Shown here: in pieces, positions 24,954 to 33,389 of the stretch
How the letters are laid out: each line of letters begins with the position of its first letter
Position numbering within the stretch: position 1 is the first letter of the stretch
DNA from: an uncultured Lachnospiraceae bacterium
GTDB taxonomy: Bacteria > Bacillota > Clostridia > Lachnospirales > Lachnospiraceae
Assembly (NCBI GenBank): GCA_947571775.1
Contig: CANOZK010000001.1
Span: forward strand, 186,001-250,000
Length of the DNA stretch: 64,000 nt
Direction: 5' to 3'
Position numbers and translations under genes: made by a program
The notes under the pieces: model-generated
The model's database searches: none
What the model was told of the DNA's origin: nothing
What the model saw: only the letters and a program-made list of their open reading frames with translations

Positions 24954-25217
24954 CTACAACGCCGCCATCAACTGAAAAATTTTATTGGTAAAGTCTTGCA
25001 GCATCACCAGCATATTACTCCCTGTAAACACCAAAATCAAGGCAATCACCAGCAGCTTCGGCAGAAATGTAATGGTCTGTTCATGAATCTGCGTGGCGGC
25101 CTGAAAGATAGAGATCAAAAGCCCGATCAGCATACTGATTACCAGCATGGGAGCCGCCAGTTTAAGTGCCAGCACAAACACTTCATACATTAAATCCGAT
25201 ACTTCACCGTTTGTCAT
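24954..25217 (-). CDS. fliQ: Flagellar export gate protein FliQ
   Basis: An 87-residue protein with two membrane helices (about 14-38 and 50-74). The family pattern SMLIGLLISIFQAATQIHEQTITFLPKLL is plain. It forms part of the FliPQR export channel. Confidence 0.95.
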   Translation of the reverse strand: MTNGEVSDLMYEVFVLALKLAAPMLVISMLIGLLISIFQAATQIHEQTITFLPKLLVIALILVFTGSNMLVMLQDFTNKIFQLMAAL

Positions 25218-25232
25218 ATCATCCCCCTATTT

Positions 25233-25892
25233 TTATCGAAAGCTCTGTACCAACGTGTGGAACAATAGCTGCCACCCATCTACTGTTACAAAAAGCAGTA
25301 ATTTGAAAGGCAGCGCTATGGTAGCCGGCGGCAGCATAAACATACCCATGGACATCAGAGTAGTGGAAACAACAATATCAATCAACAAAAACGGCAGGAA
25401 CAGAAGAAACCCTGACATAAAAGCGCGCTTCAGTTCACTGGTCATAAAAGCCGGGATAATCACAGTCATCGGCAGCTCCGTCAGTTCCTCCTCCCCCGGC
25501 GGTTCCAAATTAGCCAGATCGATATACATATTGATTGAACTCAATTCTGTCTGACGTAGCATAAACTCTTTTAACGGCTCCTCAGCTCGTCTGAGCGCCT
25601 CTTCCTGAGATATCTCCTCCTGCGTATACGGTTGATAAGCATTGGTATTAATTTCTGAAATCACCGGGTCCATAATGAAAAGTGTCAGAAACAGTGAGAT
25701 TCCAACCATCACCATACTTGGCGGTACTTGCTGAACTCCCAGGGCATTTCTGACAAAAGACAGGATAATCACAATTCTGGTAAATGATGTCATCATAACG
25801 AGGATGGAAGGCAGCAGTGCAATCACTGTCAGCATCAACAGCAATTCCAGTGTAGGCACCCGATCCCCATTAATATTTACAAGCGCGTCCAT
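25233..25892 (-). CDS. fliP: Flagellar export gate protein FliP
   Basis: A 219-residue export channel protein. It starts at what would be the mature region of FliP; the N-terminal cleaved signal segment of many homologues is missing. The family signatures are present: LPSILVMMTSFTRIVIILSFVRNALGVQQVPPSMVMVGISLFLTLFIM, and late in the protein GMFMLPPATIALPFKLLLFV. No upstream start would add a signal sequence. Confidence 0.95.
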   Translation of the reverse strand: MDALVNINGDRVPTLELLLMLTVIALLPSILVMMTSFTRIVIILSFVRNALGVQQVPPSMVMVGISLFLTLFIMDPVISEINTNAYQPYTQEEISQEEALRRAEEPLKEFMLRQTELSSINMYIDLANLEPPGEEELTELPMTVIIPAFMTSELKRAFMSGFLLFLPFLLIDIVVSTTLMSMGMFMLPPATIALPFKLLLFVTVDGWQLLFHTLVQSFR

Positions 25893-25917
25893 TCACTCCA
25901 ACTCCTTATCCGTTGTG

Positions 25918-26283
25918 TTACCTCTTATCGTTCCAGTGCTTTCTGGTTCCCCCCAGTTTGTTCATCAAATCCTTGAAATCCGGCATGGGGGCCTGGGCGT
26001 CTGGTTCCTCTGTCAGCAGAGGAATCAGACCCTCCTCCTCCAGCTCAGCCAGCATGTCAATCTCTTTCTCCGCAATTCCCAGAAGGAAATAGCGATCCCC
26101 CACCTGTATCACAGATACTACCCGATTTTGTCCTACGGACATCTGATCCACAATGCGCATATACTGGGATCGCCCGGATTTGAAGGAACCCTTCGCCACA
26201 AGTTTCGCCGCCACATAACTAAAATATATAATCAGCGCCACAATGCACAGTGTACCGATCGCTGTCAACATTCCACTAAGCAT
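25918..26283 (-). CDS. fliO: Flagellar biosynthesis protein FliO/FliZ
   Basis: A 121-residue protein with one N-terminal membrane helix (about 5-27) and a cytoplasmic domain. This contains MRIVDQMSVGQNRVVSVIQVGDRYFLLGIAEKEIDMLAEL, the FliO pattern. It assists FliP assembly and lies directly before fliP. Confidence 0.9.
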   Translation of the reverse strand: MLSGMLTAIGTLCIVALIIYFSYVAAKLVAKGSFKSGRSQYMRIVDQMSVGQNRVVSVIQVGDRYFLLGIAEKEIDMLAELEEEGLIPLLTEEPDAQAPMPDFKDLMNKLGGTRKHWNDKR

Positions 26284-26290
26284 CTGTCTC

Positions 26291-27769
26291 CTATTCTATT
26301 GCAGCAATATCTTCTGCGAGAATCTCTGTGATCCGGATACCGAAGTTGTCTTCGACTACTACCACATCGCCTTTGGCAATACACTGTCCGTTTACGAACA
26401 GATCGACTTGCTCCCCGGCTACTTTATCCAGAACAACCAGCGAACCTTTGGTAAATTCCAGAATATCCTTTACCAGCTTTCTGGTACGCCCGATTTCTAC
26501 TGAAACTTCCAGCGGAACGCCGAGGATCATATCCATATTTTCTTCCTGCTCTTCCCCTGTTCCCCCAGCGTTGAGGGAATTGGTGGGCAATGGATGAACG
26601 TTTAACGTCTTTGGCGATCTCTGGGGCGCTTCCTTCGCCTGCTGCATCTGGTTTACCATTACCTGCTGCATCTGGCTCATCATCTGAGTCATCTGGGTCA
26701 TCTGCGCCATCATCTGCTCGGTCAGGGCATTGGCCACAGGCTGCTGCATCATAGGCTGTTGCATCACAGGTTGCTGAACCATCGCCTGGGGCTGTTCTGC
26801 TTGCTGCGCAACCGCCGGCTGAGGCGCCGCAGGCGCAGGCTGAGGTGCTGGCTGTGCAGCAGCCGCAGGGGCCGGAGAGGAATCTCCTCCTAAAAGCGCC
26901 TCAATCTCCTCTTGACTCATCATCTTGTTGGAGCTTTCCTCTGCTGCCGGTTCTGCTGGTGCAGAATCTCCTGCCAGAAGTGCCTCAATCTCCTCCTGGC
27001 TCATCATCTTGTTAGAACTTTCTTCCGCTGCCGGTTCCTCTGGTGCAGAATTTCCTGCCAGAAGCGCTTCAATTTCCTCCTGGCTCATCATCTTGTTAGA
27101 ACCTTCTTCTGCCGGTGCGGGCGCAGGTTCTGGCTCTGGTGCAGCCGCCGGCTCTGGAGACGTCTCTTCCTCTCCGAGATCCGGAAGGAATCCTGACACC
27201 AGTTTCTTTGCCAGATCCGTAGGCATCAGGTTCATGAATTTACTTTCCAGATTATCCCCGATGCGCAGGAAGAATTCCACACAGACCATGACCTCTTCGC
27301 CTGCGAAATACTTTTCCTTAAATGCGTGTACATCGCCTATTTCACTGGAAGTCGGTGTTGAGATATTTACCGTCTCTCCCAGGAATTCCGAAAGTGCCGT
27401 AGACGACGCGCCCATCATCTGATTCATCGCTTCGCAGATGGCACTGAGATTGATCTCATTGAGCTCAAATTCCTCTTCGGGAATTTCCATGCCCATCATC
27501 ATTTCCACGATTATCTTTACGTCCATCCGTTTCAGAAGCATAATATTGCTTCCGCGCAGACCTTCTATATAAGTAATCTCTACGCCGATAGCCGGTTCCA
27601 GATCCTCAAATTCAAATTTCGATTTTTCAACAACTTTTACTTGAGGTGTTGTGATATCTACCCGCGCACTTAGCATGGTGGAAAGGGCAGTAGCGGAAGA
27701 ACCCAGACTGATGTTCAGTATTTCGCCTATGGCATCTATCTCTAATGTGCTAAACTCTTTAGAACTCAT
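26291..27769 (-). CDS. fliY: Motor switch phosphatase FliY with three CheY-P-binding-like motifs
   Basis: A 492-residue switch protein. Residues 1-195 are a CheC-like phosphatase domain with both active sites intact: DAIGEILN with Pro42, and SAICEAMN with Pro139, each fitting D/S-x3-E-x2-N-x22-P. Residues 200-400 are a linker, Pro/Ala/Glu- then Gln/Met-rich, holding three copies of MMSQEEIEALL (near 227, 255, 283). Residues 412-492 are the FliN C-ring domain (ILGVPLEVSVEIGRT). The motif normally occurs once at the FliM or FliY N-terminus, where it binds phosphorylated CheY. Here it is internal and triplicated. Confidence 0.95.
   Translation of the reverse strand: MSSKEFSTLEIDAIGEILNISLGSSATALSTMLSARVDITTPQVKVVEKSKFEFEDLEPAIGVEITYIEGLRGSNIMLLKRMDVKIIVEMMMGMEIPEEEFELNEINLSAICEAMNQMMGASSTALSEFLGETVNISTPTSSEIGDVHAFKEKYFAGEEVMVCVEFFLRIGDNLESKFMNLMPTDLAKKLVSGFLPDLGEEETSPEPAAAPEPEPAPAPAEEGSNKMMSQEEIEALLAGNSAPEEPAAEESSNKMMSQEEIEALLAGDSAPAEPAAEESSNKMMSQEEIEALLGGDSSPAPAAAAQPAPQPAPAAPQPAVAQQAEQPQAMVQQPVMQQPMMQQPVANALTEQMMAQMTQMTQMMSQMQQVMVNQMQQAKEAPQRSPKTLNVHPLPTNSLNAGGTGEEQEENMDMILGVPLEVSVEIGRTRKLVKDILEFTKGSLVVLDKVAGEQVDLFVNGQCIAKGDVVVVEDNFGIRITEILAEDIAAIE
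26885..27100 (-). repeat. 84-bp tandem repeat in fliY
   Basis: Three in-frame units with a 28-residue period, each starting SNKMMSQEEIEALL at residues 224, 252 and 280, separated by a Pro/Ala/Glu-rich spacer. The DNA copies are very similar, so they arose by tandem duplication. Confidence 0.9.
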
Positions 27770-27818
27770 ATGTTTTTACTCTCTTTCCGTAAATCTAGAT
27801 AAAATGCCGCTTACATGC

Positions 27819-28259
27819 CTACTTAATCTCCAAAGCCTTCTGCGCCATAGTTTTCAGAGAATTAAATGCGGTTATATTGGCTTCATAAGATCTGGTAGCC
27901 GACATGCTGTCAACAGTCTCCTTGATCAAATCTATGTTAGGCAAAGACACATATCCGTCCTCGTCCGCATCCGGGTGGTCAGGATTATATACACGTTTGA
28001 ATTCACTCTCATCCTCAATAATCTGGGCTACCCGGACACCGCCTTTTGTTGTCTCGTGATTATTTGCCGCACTGAGCAGCGCTTGCCGGAACGTGTTGTT
28101 TTCTATTTCTTCCAAAACTACCAGTTTTCGGCGGTAAGGGCCTCCGCTTTCCGTTCTTGTCGTATCAATATTGGAAATGTTTTCCGACGCCACATCCAGC
28201 CTCATACGCTGGGCAGTTAATGCGGATGCACTGATATTAAATGAACTTAGAAAAGACAT
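27819..28259 (-). CDS. flgC: Proximal rod protein FlgC, displaced
   Basis: A 146-residue rod protein. The N-terminus reads FNISASALTAQRMRLDVASENISNIDTT; the middle has GGPYRRKLVVLEE; the C-terminus has GYVSLPNIDLIKETVDSMSATRSYEANITAFNS. All are FlgC landmarks. In most flagellar operons flgC sits between flgB and fliE. Here it lies between cheY and fliY, about 13 kb downstream of flgB. It is still on the same strand and probably in the same transcript. Confidence 0.93.
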   Translation of the reverse strand: MSFLSSFNISASALTAQRMRLDVASENISNIDTTRTESGGPYRRKLVVLEEIENNTFRQALLSAANNHETTKGGVRVAQIIEDESEFKRVYNPDHPDADEDGYVSLPNIDLIKETVDSMSATRSYEANITAFNSLKTMAQKALEIK

Positions 28260-28274
28260 GTCCGCTCCTCCCTA

Positions 28275-28637
28275 TTAGGCGTCTACAATACTGGATACAG
28301 TTTTCAGGATACGGTCTGGCTTAAACGGTTTCACGATAAAGTCTTTTGCTCCTGACTTGATTGCCTCGATTACCATGCTCTCCTGCCCCATAGCGGAACA
28401 CATAACCACGGTTGCATTGGGATCTTTTCCTTTGATTGCTTTCAGCGCTTCCAGGCCATCCATATTTGGCATGGTAATATCCATGATAACCAGATCTGGA
28501 TTTACCTCACTGTAAGTTTCCACTGCCTGCACACCGTCTGCGGCTTCATACAGATCTGTATAGCCTGCCTTTGTCAGCGTATCCTTTACCATCATTCTCA
28601 TAAATGCCGCATCATCTACTAATAATATTTTCGCCAT
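28275..28637 (-). CDS. cheY: Chemotaxis response regulator CheY
   Basis: A 120-residue single-domain receiver. The acidic pair is in LLVDDAAFMR, the phosphoacceptor Asp in LVIMDITMPNMDG, and the switch Thr/Ser and Lys in VMCSAMGQ and VKPFKP. It carries the motor signal to FliM and FliY. It lies between fliM and flgC. Confidence 0.96.
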   Translation of the reverse strand: MAKILLVDDAAFMRMMVKDTLTKAGYTDLYEAADGVQAVETYSEVNPDLVIMDITMPNMDGLEALKAIKGKDPNATVVMCSAMGQESMVIEAIKSGAKDFIVKPFKPDRILKTVSSIVDA

Positions 28638-28708
28638 TTTCTATACCTCTCTTAATTGATTTTATGTAACTTGGAAAGATCTTATCCAACTGTTACATCT
28701 TTCTTAAA

Positions 28709-29788
28709 TTATACTACTTCTGTTTCCATTTCTTCCAGTGTGCCGTCTGCTTCCGCCGCAAGCCTGCGCAGCGCTTCCTCATCTTCCTCGTCGGCTATCC
28801 GGTTTTCAATTTTTACTGCCATATTTTTCTTATGGATACCCAATTTTCCGGTGAACCACGGCTGATCCTCTATATAGAGGAATACTTCGGAGCCCTTCGG
28901 TTTGTTCAAATCAATCACGTCACCCACATGCAGATTGTACAAATCCTCCAGACTGACCTCTACAACGCCAAGTTGGGCATTGACGCGCAGTGCAGAATCC
29001 CGGATGCTGTTCATGATGGTATCCTTAATATCCTGGTCATTTTCATCCGCATCCAGATTGATATTCTTCTTACGGTCAATGATGTTAAAGATATCTGTAA
29101 GCAGTGTTCCCGGAATACAGATTGTAATATTTCCCGTAAGATTTCCCATCTGGATAGACAACGGCACAATGGCAACGGTTTCGTCTACACTGATATCCTG
29201 GAACATACTGGGATCCTGCTCCACCCGATCCATGCTCATATCCATCCGTATGTAGCCCAGCCATGCGTCCCGCATAGCATTTACAAGATAGCTCATTATT
29301 TTCTCATATAGTACATTTTCGATAGATGTGTAGACATACCAGCTATCAATGCTGTCATCATCCCCCGGCCCGCCCATCATTCGGTCTATCATATTTACCA
29401 TCAGCCTGGGGCTAATATGCATCAGCATAGGCAGATTCTTTGCCTGCTCCGGAAGTACGACTTTTACTAGGGTAATAATATCACTGTCCGTCAGAGCATT
29501 GTTGAACTCGTAATACCTTTGCTCCTCCACATTCAGCACTTCCATTTCGCAGCTTAACCGAAACATGCTGTTCATCTGAGAAGCCGCAATTCTGGAATAA
29601 TTTTCAAAAATATTGCGGAGCAGCTTGAGCTTCTCTGTGGTAAATTTTCTTGGACTGTAAAAGTCGTATTTTCTATACTGTACTGCTTGGCTGTCTTCTT
29701 TCTCCTGGGAGCCTGAGCTGTCGTCACCCCCTCCCTTCATAGAGTTAAGAAGGGCATCTATCTGGCTTTGCGATAATACTTCAGACAT
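28709..29788 (-). CDS. fliM: Flagellar motor switch protein FliM
   Basis: A 359-residue C-ring protein. The N-terminus has the CheY-P-binding motif LSQSQIDALLNSM (residues 5-17). The middle domain has the CheC-like fold (LMHISPRLMVNMIDRMMGGPG). The C-terminal FliN-like domain is at about 255-335. A Glu-rich tail follows. It lies 18 bases after motB; fliL, often found here, is absent. Confidence 0.96.
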   Translation of the reverse strand: MSEVLSQSQIDALLNSMKGGGDDSSGSQEKEDSQAVQYRKYDFYSPRKFTTEKLKLLRNIFENYSRIAASQMNSMFRLSCEMEVLNVEEQRYYEFNNALTDSDIITLVKVVLPEQAKNLPMLMHISPRLMVNMIDRMMGGPGDDDSIDSWYVYTSIENVLYEKIMSYLVNAMRDAWLGYIRMDMSMDRVEQDPSMFQDISVDETVAIVPLSIQMGNLTGNITICIPGTLLTDIFNIIDRKKNINLDADENDQDIKDTIMNSIRDSALRVNAQLGVVEVSLEDLYNLHVGDVIDLNKPKGSEVFLYIEDQPWFTGKLGIHKKNMAVKIENRIADEEDEEALRRLAAEADGTLEEMETEVV

Positions 29789-29806
29789 CTTTGCACTCCT
29801 TTATCC

Positions 29807-30583
29807 TCATTCCGCCTGCTGGTTATATACCTGATTATAATATGTATCCAGGTTTTGTTCAACCGTTCCTGAGCGGGTTATTAAAATTTCTACTCTTCGG
29901 TTCTTTGCTCTCCCCTCTGGCGTGTCAAATGTGGCAATCGGCCGGAACTGACCGTACCCGGAACTGACCATCTTGGACGGGTCCAGATTCGTAACCTGTT
30001 GCAGATATGCCACTACCTCTGCCGAACGCTCTGCCGAGAGCAGGCGGTCGGTGTGAGCCTCATTGGGAATGTTGGGAGAAGCCTGGGAAGTATGACCCAG
30101 CACCTGAATCTGTTCAATGGAATCTGCAGCAGAAGCCATTGCCTGGCCGAATCCCTCCAGAATTGGTTTTCCCTCGTCCCTGAGCGCAGAGCTGTCGCCG
30201 TCAAAAAATACCATATCCTGAAAAGTGATAAAAGCAAAGCCCTCGCCGCTTTCCACGGATACGCTGTCGCTTAGATTCTGCTGTTGGACGAGTTCCTGCA
30301 AAGTATAAAAAAGCTCGTCGAAATCATCCAGCATTTCCGGCTTTTCCATATGGCCTTCTACGTCGTCGTCACCCTCTTTTAAGTCGCTGTCTGTGACAAT
30401 CTGAGACACGGCATCCGCACCAGGGTTAAAGCTTTTTACGATGATCTCCCATTTCTGCTGATCCACAGAAGAAATGGAATAGAGCAATACAAAGAAACAC
30501 AGAAGCAAGGTTACCATGTCCCCATATGTATCCATCCAGTTTGATCCACCCTCTCCCGAGGATTTCCGTTTTTTCATAGCCAC
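29807..30583 (-). CDS. motB: Flagellar stator protein MotB
   Basis: A 258-residue stator subunit. A single membrane helix carries the proton-channel Asp22 (TYGDMVTLLLCFFVLLYSISS). The C-terminal OmpA-like peptidoglycan-binding domain is at about 125-240 (GHTSQAS, then GYGQFRPIA and GRAKNRRVEILI). The helix has YGD, a pattern shared by proton-type MotB. Confidence 0.95.
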   Translation of the reverse strand: MAMKKRKSSGEGGSNWMDTYGDMVTLLLCFFVLLYSISSVDQQKWEIIVKSFNPGADAVSQIVTDSDLKEGDDDVEGHMEKPEMLDDFDELFYTLQELVQQQNLSDSVSVESGEGFAFITFQDMVFFDGDSSALRDEGKPILEGFGQAMASAADSIEQIQVLGHTSQASPNIPNEAHTDRLLSAERSAEVVAYLQQVTNLDPSKMVSSGYGQFRPIATFDTPEGRAKNRRVEILITRSGTVEQNLDTYYNQVYNQQAE

Positions 30584-30609
30584 TCACCTCATCTATGCTT
30601 CCTTCATTC

Positions 30610-31407
30610 TTACTCTCCTCCTGAGCTGCCGTCTGACTGCAAAAGTTCTTGCTGTTTCTTGGTATCCAGGAAAGATACCAGCCGTTCTTTCAGGTTCTTG
30701 GGGTTGTCCCCGGTCTGAATACCCAGCACGCCCTCTATGATAATCTGTTTGTAGAGAATCTCCTCCTCATTCCGAACGCTGAGCTTCTTGCCGATAGGCT
30801 GATAAATCAGGTTGGCCAGTATACATCCATAAAACGTGGTGATCAGGGCCACTGACATATCCTGACCGATGCTGCTGCTTCCGCCGGAAGTTACATCCAT
30901 GCCCTTCAACATGTTAATCAAACCAACCAGGGTACCAATCATACCAAATGCCGGAGCATAGGCGGCCGCTTTCATCCAGATTCCCGCACATTCCTCATGC
31001 CGAGCCGCCATGTTCTCCACGGATCCTTCCAGCATTTCCCGGACTTTCTCCGCCTCCATGGCGTCCACCACCAGCATAACCGCCTGCTTGAAGAAAGGAT
31101 CTTCCAGAGCGTTTGCCTTTTCCTCCAGGGCCAGAAGTCCGTTCTTTCTGGCTATCTGAGCCATATCCACCAACTGGTCAATCACCACTGCCGGATCGTA
31201 TTTCTTGCCGCTGAGCAGCATTCCGGTGTGGCGGGCGAGGGATTTCAAGCTGCTTAAAGGATAACTCGCAATTACCGCCGCCAAACTACCACCAAACACG
31301 ATTAGTATACTCTTCGGATCCCAGAAATTGCCCAAAGAACCAACACCGATTCCGAATACAATCAGAACCGCGCCCAGCACCAATCCTAGAATACTTGTAA
31401 TATCCAT
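30610..31407 (-). CDS. motA: Flagellar stator protein MotA
   Basis: A 265-residue stator subunit with four membrane helices and a long cytoplasmic loop between helices 2 and 3. The conserved AAAYAPAFGMIGTLVGLINML segment includes the Pro residues linked to torque generation. It precedes motB by 26 bases. Confidence 0.95.
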   Translation of the reverse strand: MDITSILGLVLGAVLIVFGIGVGSLGNFWDPKSILIVFGGSLAAVIASYPLSSLKSLARHTGMLLSGKKYDPAVVIDQLVDMAQIARKNGLLALEEKANALEDPFFKQAVMLVVDAMEAEKVREMLEGSVENMAARHEECAGIWMKAAAYAPAFGMIGTLVGLINMLKGMDVTSGGSSSIGQDMSVALITTFYGCILANLIYQPIGKKLSVRNEEEILYKQIIIEGVLGIQTGDNPKNLKERLVSFLDTKKQQELLQSDGSSGGE

Positions 31408-31456
31408 TTGTACGCCTCCATTACATCACTCACCTTCTCATCCTCCCCTTATGTTT

Positions 31457-31678
31457 CTATGAATTGCCAGACAATATTGTTTGCGCCATTTTTTCAAACT
31501 CTCTTATCCTGCCGCCATATTCAATGGTTTTCTGGATGATTTCCTCCACACTCTCACACACTACATAGTAACGCCCCGTGTCCATAATCACCTTTGATTC
31601 CGGAATGGATTCTACACATTCAATGCGATCGCTGTTGATAACAATTGGCTCATTGTTAATTTTTGTCAGTTCGATCAT
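31457..31678 (-). CDS. flbD: Flagellar protein FlbD
   Basis: A 73-residue small protein of the FlbD (Gram-positive) family, recognised by the MIELTKINNEPIVINSDRIE start and position after flgE. It has a single small fold and no membrane segment. Its exact role in motility is not settled. Confidence 0.88.
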   Translation of the reverse strand: MIELTKINNEPIVINSDRIECVESIPESKVIMDTGRYYVVCESVEEIIQKTIEYGGRIREFEKMAQTILSGNS

Positions 31679-31755
31679 ATAAGTTCATATGCCCTCCTTT
31701 ATTAAACTCCTGCTGCCTTTATCCGGCCTTCAACGGCTGAATTCGGCGGCAAAAT

Positions 31756-31785
31756 CCTAAGAAACGCTTTGACACGTTTCTTAGG
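31756..31785 (-). terminator. Intra-operon hairpin between flgE and flbD
   Basis: A perfect 11-bp stem (CCTAAGAAACG / CGTTTCTTAGG, eight-base loop) followed by ATTTTG on the minus strand. It lies ten bases after the flgE stop. The short T-run suggests a partial terminator or an mRNA 3' stabiliser that raises flgE output over downstream genes. Confidence 0.6.
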
Positions 31786-31795
31786 CAGTTATCGA

Positions 31796-32797
31796 TTACC
31801 GCTTCATATTTACCAGCTCTTGGAGCATTTCGTCGGTGACTGTGATGATCTTGGTATTTGCCTGGAAACCTCTCTGAGTAGTAATCATCTCGGAGAATTC
31901 TTTTGCCAGGTCTACGTTGGGCATTTCCAGGTAGCCGGATAAGAGCTGACCTAAAATACCATTGGACGCCGCTGCTTTACAATCACCCGCATTATCACCC
32001 ATTGTATAGTAATATCCTGACTCGCTCTCCAGACCGTCTACGTTCTGTACGTTGGCCAGCGCAATCTTTCCCATAACAACTTTTTGCTCTGAGACGGATG
32101 TAAAGCCCACTACGGTACCATCGCTCATAATCCTGTAATTCTTTAACAACAATTTGCCATTTTGACCGACATCTCCGTCTTTAAGTCCTGTTATACCTGC
32201 TGCTTGTGCCTCCGCTTCTGTTGGGATACTGATACGCGATATTGTTGGAGGATTCGCTGTATCCGAAAAATTTGCTCCATTATCTGTGGTCGTATACCCA
32301 TAAATATAACTTTTCTGATTATCTACCAGAAATCCCTGATTGTCCACGCCGAGTATACCAACCCTGGATAACTTAAAGCTTACACCAGCATCTCCAGTCT
32401 CTCTTAAATCTGAATCCTCTCCTGTCGGGATTGCGGGTTCCTGACCGCCAACTGCAACACCTGGTGAATTACTCACAATGAAGAACCCAGTACCATCAAT
32501 CATAACATCCATATCTTTTCCTGTCTGATACGGTGTACTCTTACTGAAATCCCGGCTAATGGAAGACATCTGCACGCCGTAACCTACCTGGGAGGCGTTG
32601 TTACCGCCCTGGCCGCCGGCCTGCGCTGTATTACCGCCTGTGGAATTGGTATTGTTTGTATATAAAGAGTCCATAAAGTTGGCCGCACCAGCTTTAAATC
32701 CCCAAGTATTTACGTTGGCGATATTATTGCCGATAACATCCAACTTGGACTGATGTGTACGTAAACCTGCAACTCCTGCAAACATTGATCTGACCAT
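31796..32797 (-). CDS. flgE: Flagellar hook protein FlgE
   Basis: A 333-residue hook protein. The N-terminus reads MVRSMFAGVAGLRTHQSKLDVIGNNIANVNTWGFK and the C-terminus SGYLEMPNVDLAKEFSEMITTQRGFQANTKIITVTDEML, both classic FlgE ends. The middle is short, so this is a compact hook protein. It is exported by the flagellar type III system and capped by FlgD. Confidence 0.93.
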   Translation of the reverse strand: MVRSMFAGVAGLRTHQSKLDVIGNNIANVNTWGFKAGAANFMDSLYTNNTNSTGGNTAQAGGQGGNNASQVGYGVQMSSISRDFSKSTPYQTGKDMDVMIDGTGFFIVSNSPGVAVGGQEPAIPTGEDSDLRETGDAGVSFKLSRVGILGVDNQGFLVDNQKSYIYGYTTTDNGANFSDTANPPTISRISIPTEAEAQAAGITGLKDGDVGQNGKLLLKNYRIMSDGTVVGFTSVSEQKVVMGKIALANVQNVDGLESESGYYYTMGDNAGDCKAAASNGILGQLLSGYLEMPNVDLAKEFSEMITTQRGFQANTKIITVTDEMLQELVNMKR

Positions 32798-32908
32798 ATC
32801 TAATTACTTCCTTTCTACTATAATAAAACAGCTTTCTTCCTTTGGCTATATCCTTGTGCCGCTGCCGCTGCCATTCGGGCAGCCGGCTAAGCCTCCGTTA
32901 TGGTCCGG

Positions 32909-33292
32909 CTATACTACCACGGCACTGTCAATATTTGTAAAAATGTTCTCTCGCATTTCAGCGCCTGTCATAGACGTAATCACGGTATTGTTGGCCACAT
33001 TTACGATAAATGCTGCCTGGGAGCTGATCACTACGATATCCTTTGCCCCTTTCTCCCGCGCCTTGCCTACCGCCTGATTGAGACTGTCAAGAAGGGTTTC
33101 CGTCATCTGTATGCCCCGCTGCTCTACCCGCTGCGCCGCATGCTTGGAAAAGCGTACTCCGTTTTCCTGCTCAACCTGTTCTTTCAGCAATTTTCCGAAA
33201 CTGCCCGCTGTGCTGTGCTGAAGCTGCAACTGCCGAACGTTTGTCGATGTTCTGGAAACCTGATTCACCTTTTCTAACATATCTGTCACCAC
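32909..33292 (-). CDS. Flagellar operon protein (TIGR02530 type)
   Basis: A 127-residue protein matching the small flagellar operon protein found between flgD and flgE in Firmicutes. Landmarks are GVRFSKHAAQRVEQRGIQMTETLLDSLNQAVGKAREKGAKD and the Val-rich FIVNVANNTVITSM segment. Its biochemical role is unknown. It lies about 100 bases from both flgD and flgE. Confidence 0.85.
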   Translation of the reverse strand: MVTDMLEKVNQVSRTSTNVRQLQLQHSTAGSFGKLLKEQVEQENGVRFSKHAAQRVEQRGIQMTETLLDSLNQAVGKAREKGAKDIVVISSQAAFIVNVANNTVITSMTGAEMRENIFTNIDSAVVV

Positions 33293-33389
33293 TTTCTCAC
33301 ATCATCCCTTATGCTTTTTCAGCGACATTTCTTTTTCAAAATATTCTTGCACACAGCCGTCCCTGGCTTTTCTATGTGCCGGTTGGCTG

